Shown here one piece after another: positions 5,818-7,531 of a DNA stretch of 7,531 bases. The notes under the pieces are model-generated. The model worked only from the letters and a program-made list of their open reading frames with translations. It searched no databases and was not told the DNA's origin. A program made the translations under genes and the position numbers. This stretch comes from Prolixibacteraceae bacterium (GTDB lineage: Bacteria; Bacteroidota; Bacteroidia; Bacteroidales; Prolixibacteraceae). Within the stretch, counting starts at the first letter, position 1, and the number at the start of each line of letters is the position of its first letter. The DNA lies in NCBI GenBank assembly GCA_009782655.1, contig WRIQ01000045.1, positions 1 to 7,531 of the forward strand, written 5' to 3'.

Positions 5818-6917
5818 TTTTTTTTTAAGGTCAACTGGGCAATTCTGACTAAAGCAAGTTCTACGGAGAGCCTTTTATTCTGACTTGTTTTGTATTGATA
5901 GTCGCATTCGTTGCTAATGCGCAGCGCTTCGAGCAAAAAATCGGGCAGACAGCCGGCGGCTTGCGTTTTGTAACGCTCGCGAATGTCGCCGCCCACTTCG
6001 AGCAATTGAACCGTAACGGCATCGCGGCTAACCAACAAATCGCGGAAATGGCCTGTCAACCCGTTGATAAAATGCTGCCCATCAAAACCTTTGTTTAATA
6101 CTTCGTTGAAAACGACCAGCGTTTCAGGAACATTATTACAGAGAAACAGATCGACAAGCTTGAAATAATATTCATAGTCAAGCACATTCAAGTTGGCAAT
6201 TACATCTTTGTAAGTAATCTCCTTGCCGCAGAAACTCACTATTTGGTCGAAAATGGAAAGCGCATCGCGCAGAGCGCCATCGGCTTTATTGGCAATTACG
6301 TTCAGTGCGCTTTTTTCGGCTTTGATGCCTTCCTGCGAAGCCACATAATCAAGATGATTTTCGATGTCGGCAACTTTGATGCGGTTGAAGTCGAAAATCT
6401 GGCAGCGCGAGAGAATGGTCGGTATGATTTTATGTTTTTCCGTTGTTGCCAGAATAAACAGAGCGTGGCGCGGCGGCTCTTCGAGGGTTTTCAGAAAAGC
6501 GTTGAAAGCCTGCGACGATAACATATGAACCTCGTCGATAATATAAACGCTGTATTGCCCGATTTGCGGCGGAATGCGCACTTTGTCGATCAGGTCGCGA
6601 ATGTCGTCAACCGAGTTGTTGGAGGCCGCATCCAATTCATGGATATTATAACTCCGGTTTTGGTTGAAAGCTACACACGATTCGCATTCGTTGCAGGCCT
6701 CGGTCTCCGAACTGAGATTGAAACAGTTGATGGTTTTGGCGAAAATGCGCGCACAAGTGGTTTTTCCCACGCCTCGCGGGCCGCAGAAAAGGTAAGAATG
6801 TGCCAACTGCCCCGTCTTGATGGCGTTTTTCAATGTTGCCGTAATGGAATCCTGCGCCACAACGCTGCGAAACGATTCCGGACGATATTTTCGTGCTGAA
6901 ACAATAAAATTCTCCAT
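5814..6917 (-). CDS. dnaX: DNA polymerase III clamp loader subunit gamma/tau, zero-frame (gamma-like) product
   Basis: A 367-residue AAA+ ATPase that opens and loads the sliding clamp. The P-loop is GPRGVGKTT (46-54); the zinc module has Cys65, Cys75, Cys78 and Cys81; Walker B is YIIDEVH (125-131); sensor 1 is LATTE (156-160); the SRC arginine-finger motif is 170-172; sensor 2 is GALRDALS (214-221). Residues from about 240 to 360 form the collar-type domain III, closing with LALVRIAQL. The frame then reads LTLKKK and stops at TAG, exactly where gamma forms end in other bacteria. So the zero frame alone gives a complete loader subunit, and the missing tau part lies in the -1 frame just downstream. 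The ATG at 6917 gives the usual start, MENFIVSARKYRPESF. A perfect -7 promoter box lies 24 bases upstream. A homopolymer read error cannot be excluded. Confidence 0.95.
   Translation of the reverse strand: MENFIVSARKYRPESFRSVVAQDSITATLKNAIKTGQLAHSYLFCGPRGVGKTTCARIFAKTINCFNLSSETEACNECESCVAFNQNRSYNIHELDAASNNSVDDIRDLIDKVRIPPQIGQYSVYIIDEVHMLSSQAFNAFLKTLEEPPRHALFILATTEKHKIIPTILSRCQIFDFNRIKVADIENHLDYVASQEGIKAEKSALNVIANKADGALRDALSIFDQIVSFCGKEITYKDVIANLNVLDYEYYFKLVDLFLCNNVPETLVVFNEVLNKGFDGQHFINGLTGHFRDLLVSRDAVTVQLLEVGGDIRERYKTQAAGCLPDFLLEALRISNECDYQYKTSQNKRLSVELALVRIAQLTLKKK
5817..5826 (-). other. A10 slippery run with adjacent TAG (dnaX frameshift site)
   Basis: On the minus strand the gene reads TTA AAA AAA AAA TAG in the gamma frame. 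Ten A allow A-AAA-AAA tandem slippage by one base back, or addition of one A during transcription; both lead to ATA GCT GAC in the tau frame. The two frames overlap only between 5874 and 5814, and this is the only slippery sequence there. E. coli uses A-AAA-AAG and Thermus a run of A in the same gene. Confidence 0.75.
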
Positions 6918-6940
6918 ATAAATTTTTCTTCCCGAAAGGC

Positions 6941-6975
6941 CAAAGATAACGAAAACTCCTCAACCCATTCACAAA
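6941..6975 (-). promoter_or_regulatory. dnaX promoter
   Basis: On the minus strand TATCTTTG (6948-6941) matches the -7 consensus TAnnTTTG perfectly. TTTG lies upstream at 6975-6972 with a 23-base spacer, slightly longer than the usual 19-21. Transcription would start near 6934, about 17 bases before the dnaX ATG at 6917. Confidence 0.6.
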
Positions 6976-7233
6976 AAATGATATAAATTGAGAAATTCTG
7001 CTTCCCTGTTCCCGCCTCGGAATCCCACAAAATATGTCTGAAATTTCAACCCGGAAACGGGATTTTCCAATTCTCAAGCATTCAGTCCGCTGAGTTTATT
7101 CAGTCGTTACTTCATTTTTTTCATCGATTTGCATTGTGAAAAAATTAAAAATAAAAACAGTGGATTTATATTCTGGCAGGGCAGAAAATTTTTCGGCACA
7201 TCAAAAAGAAAGTTTTAATCGGCAAGAAAGCAT
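6976..7233. other. Gap between the dnaX and ychF promoters
   Basis: No gene is seen in this A/T-rich stretch between divergent genes. It holds a small hairpin, CCCG-GAAA-CGGG at 7050-7061, with a GNRA-type loop, and an alternative pairing AATCCC (7021-7026) with GGGATT (7059-7064) that would compete with it. ATTCAGTC is repeated at 7080-7087 and 7098-7105. None of these has a clear role. Confidence 0.3.
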
Positions 7234-7241
7234 TAACTTTG
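7234..7241 (+). promoter_or_regulatory. ychF promoter, -7 box
   Basis: TAACTTTG is a perfect match to the Bacteroidetes -7 consensus and lies 27 bases before the ychF ATG at 7269. The upstream -33 half is poor: TTTT at 7213-7216 is 17 bases away. A start of transcription near 7248 is expected. Confidence 0.55.
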
Positions 7242-7268
7242 CCGCCTGAAAAACAGAAATTTTTTAAT

Positions 7269-7523
7269 ATGGCATTAAAATGCGGAATTGTAGGATTACC
7301 CAATGTGGGCAAGTCAACATTGTTTAATTGTTTGTCGAGTGCGCGGGCACAGTCGGCCAACTTTCCATTTTGCACCATCGAACCCAACGTGGGCATCATC
7401 ACCGTTCCCGACGAGCGACTCATAAAACTGTCGGAAATTGATAAACCGGCGCGGGTAATTCCCACAACAGTGGAGATTGTGGATATAGCAGGTCTTGTCA
7501 AAGGCGCTTCGAAAGGAGAATGA
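7269..7523 (+). CDS. ychF: YchF/OLA1-type ribosome-binding ATPase, N-terminal part with an in-frame TGA
   Basis: The first 84 residues of YchF, an Obg-related P-loop protein that prefers ATP, binds ribosomes and is linked to stress responses. Seen are G1 GLPNVGKST (9-17), the family block [14 protein letters not shown] (29-42), PDERL (47-51) and G3 [13 protein letters not shown] (72-84). The family continues GLGN after this; here the codon for that glycine is TGA (7521-7523) where GGA is expected, and the next codons CTT GGC still read Leu-Gly in the same frame. This is a single G-to-T change, not a frameshift. It lies 8 bases from the window end, so a read-end error is likely, a true nonsense mutation possible. 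The ATG at 7269 matches homologues (MALKCGIVG); an in-frame ATG at 7239 overlaps the promoter box and adds residues foreign to the family. Confidence 0.93.
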   Translation: MALKCGIVGLPNVGKSTLFNCLSSARAQSANFPFCTIEPNVGIITVPDERLIKLSEIDKPARVIPTTVEIVDIAGLVKGASKGE

Positions 7524-7531
7524 CTTGGCAC

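Noticed and set aside
5817..5826. T-run on the plus strand as part of a terminator
   Set aside because: No stable hairpin precedes it on the plus strand and it lies inside the dnaX gene, where it reads as the A-run.
5398..5883. Plus-strand open frame opposite dnaX
   Set aside because: It mirrors a well-supported coding region, has no family features and no promoter; it is a shadow frame.
7521..7523. TGA recoded as glycine (alternative genetic code)
   Set aside because: Gly is written with GGN throughout the window, the lineage is Bacteroidetes, and TGA also serves as the natural end of the tau region right after its conserved tail.

Overview
The window looks like chromosomal DNA of a Bacteroidetes bacterium, most likely Bacteroidales. 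The reasons are: a run of genes for ribosomal proteins L28, L33 and a 50-residue DUF4295/bL38-type protein followed by ftsY; starts without Shine-Dalgarno sequences but with A/T-rich leaders; promoter boxes of the Bacteroidetes sigma type (-33 TTTG, -7 TAnnTTTG); and secreted carbohydrate-active enzymes. Genus cannot be set from sequence reading alone.

Layout. Positions 1-456 (minus) hold the N-terminal GTPase part of TypA/BipA, cut by the window edge, with its promoter and a leader that can fold in competing ways. Divergent from it, 747-3111 (plus) carries a two-gene unit: a secreted CE15 glucuronoyl esterase-type enzyme and, 22 bases on, a secreted one-domain GH20-type glycosidase. A 364-base gap without a gene (3112-3475) leads into the operon rpmB-rpmG-DUF4295 (3476-4080), closed by a strong intrinsic terminator. 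ftsY follows (4196-5146). A nested hairpin separates ftsY from the convergent dnaX gene (minus, 6917 down to 5218). ychF starts divergently at 7269 and runs off the right edge.

The most notable point is dnaX. Its first frame codes for a complete gamma-like clamp-loader subunit of 367 residues and stops at a TAG directly after a run of ten A. The tau-specific C-terminal part lies in the -1 frame, and the two frames overlap only around that A-run. This is the arrangement expected for programmed frameshifting or transcriptional slippage making gamma and tau from one gene, as known in Escherichia coli and Thermus; a homopolymer read error is the main alternative.

A second oddity is an in-frame TGA in ychF eight bases before the window end, at a position where the family has glycine. 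It is probably a sequence-end error or a broken gene.

Functionally, most genes are core housekeeping: translation (typA, rpmB, rpmG, the bL38-type gene, ychF), membrane targeting (ftsY) and replication (dnaX). The CE15/GH20 pair is the only accessory element and suggests growth on plant or other complex glycans. I saw no tRNA, rRNA, CRISPR array, insertion sequence or phage gene. No wholly new system is evident.
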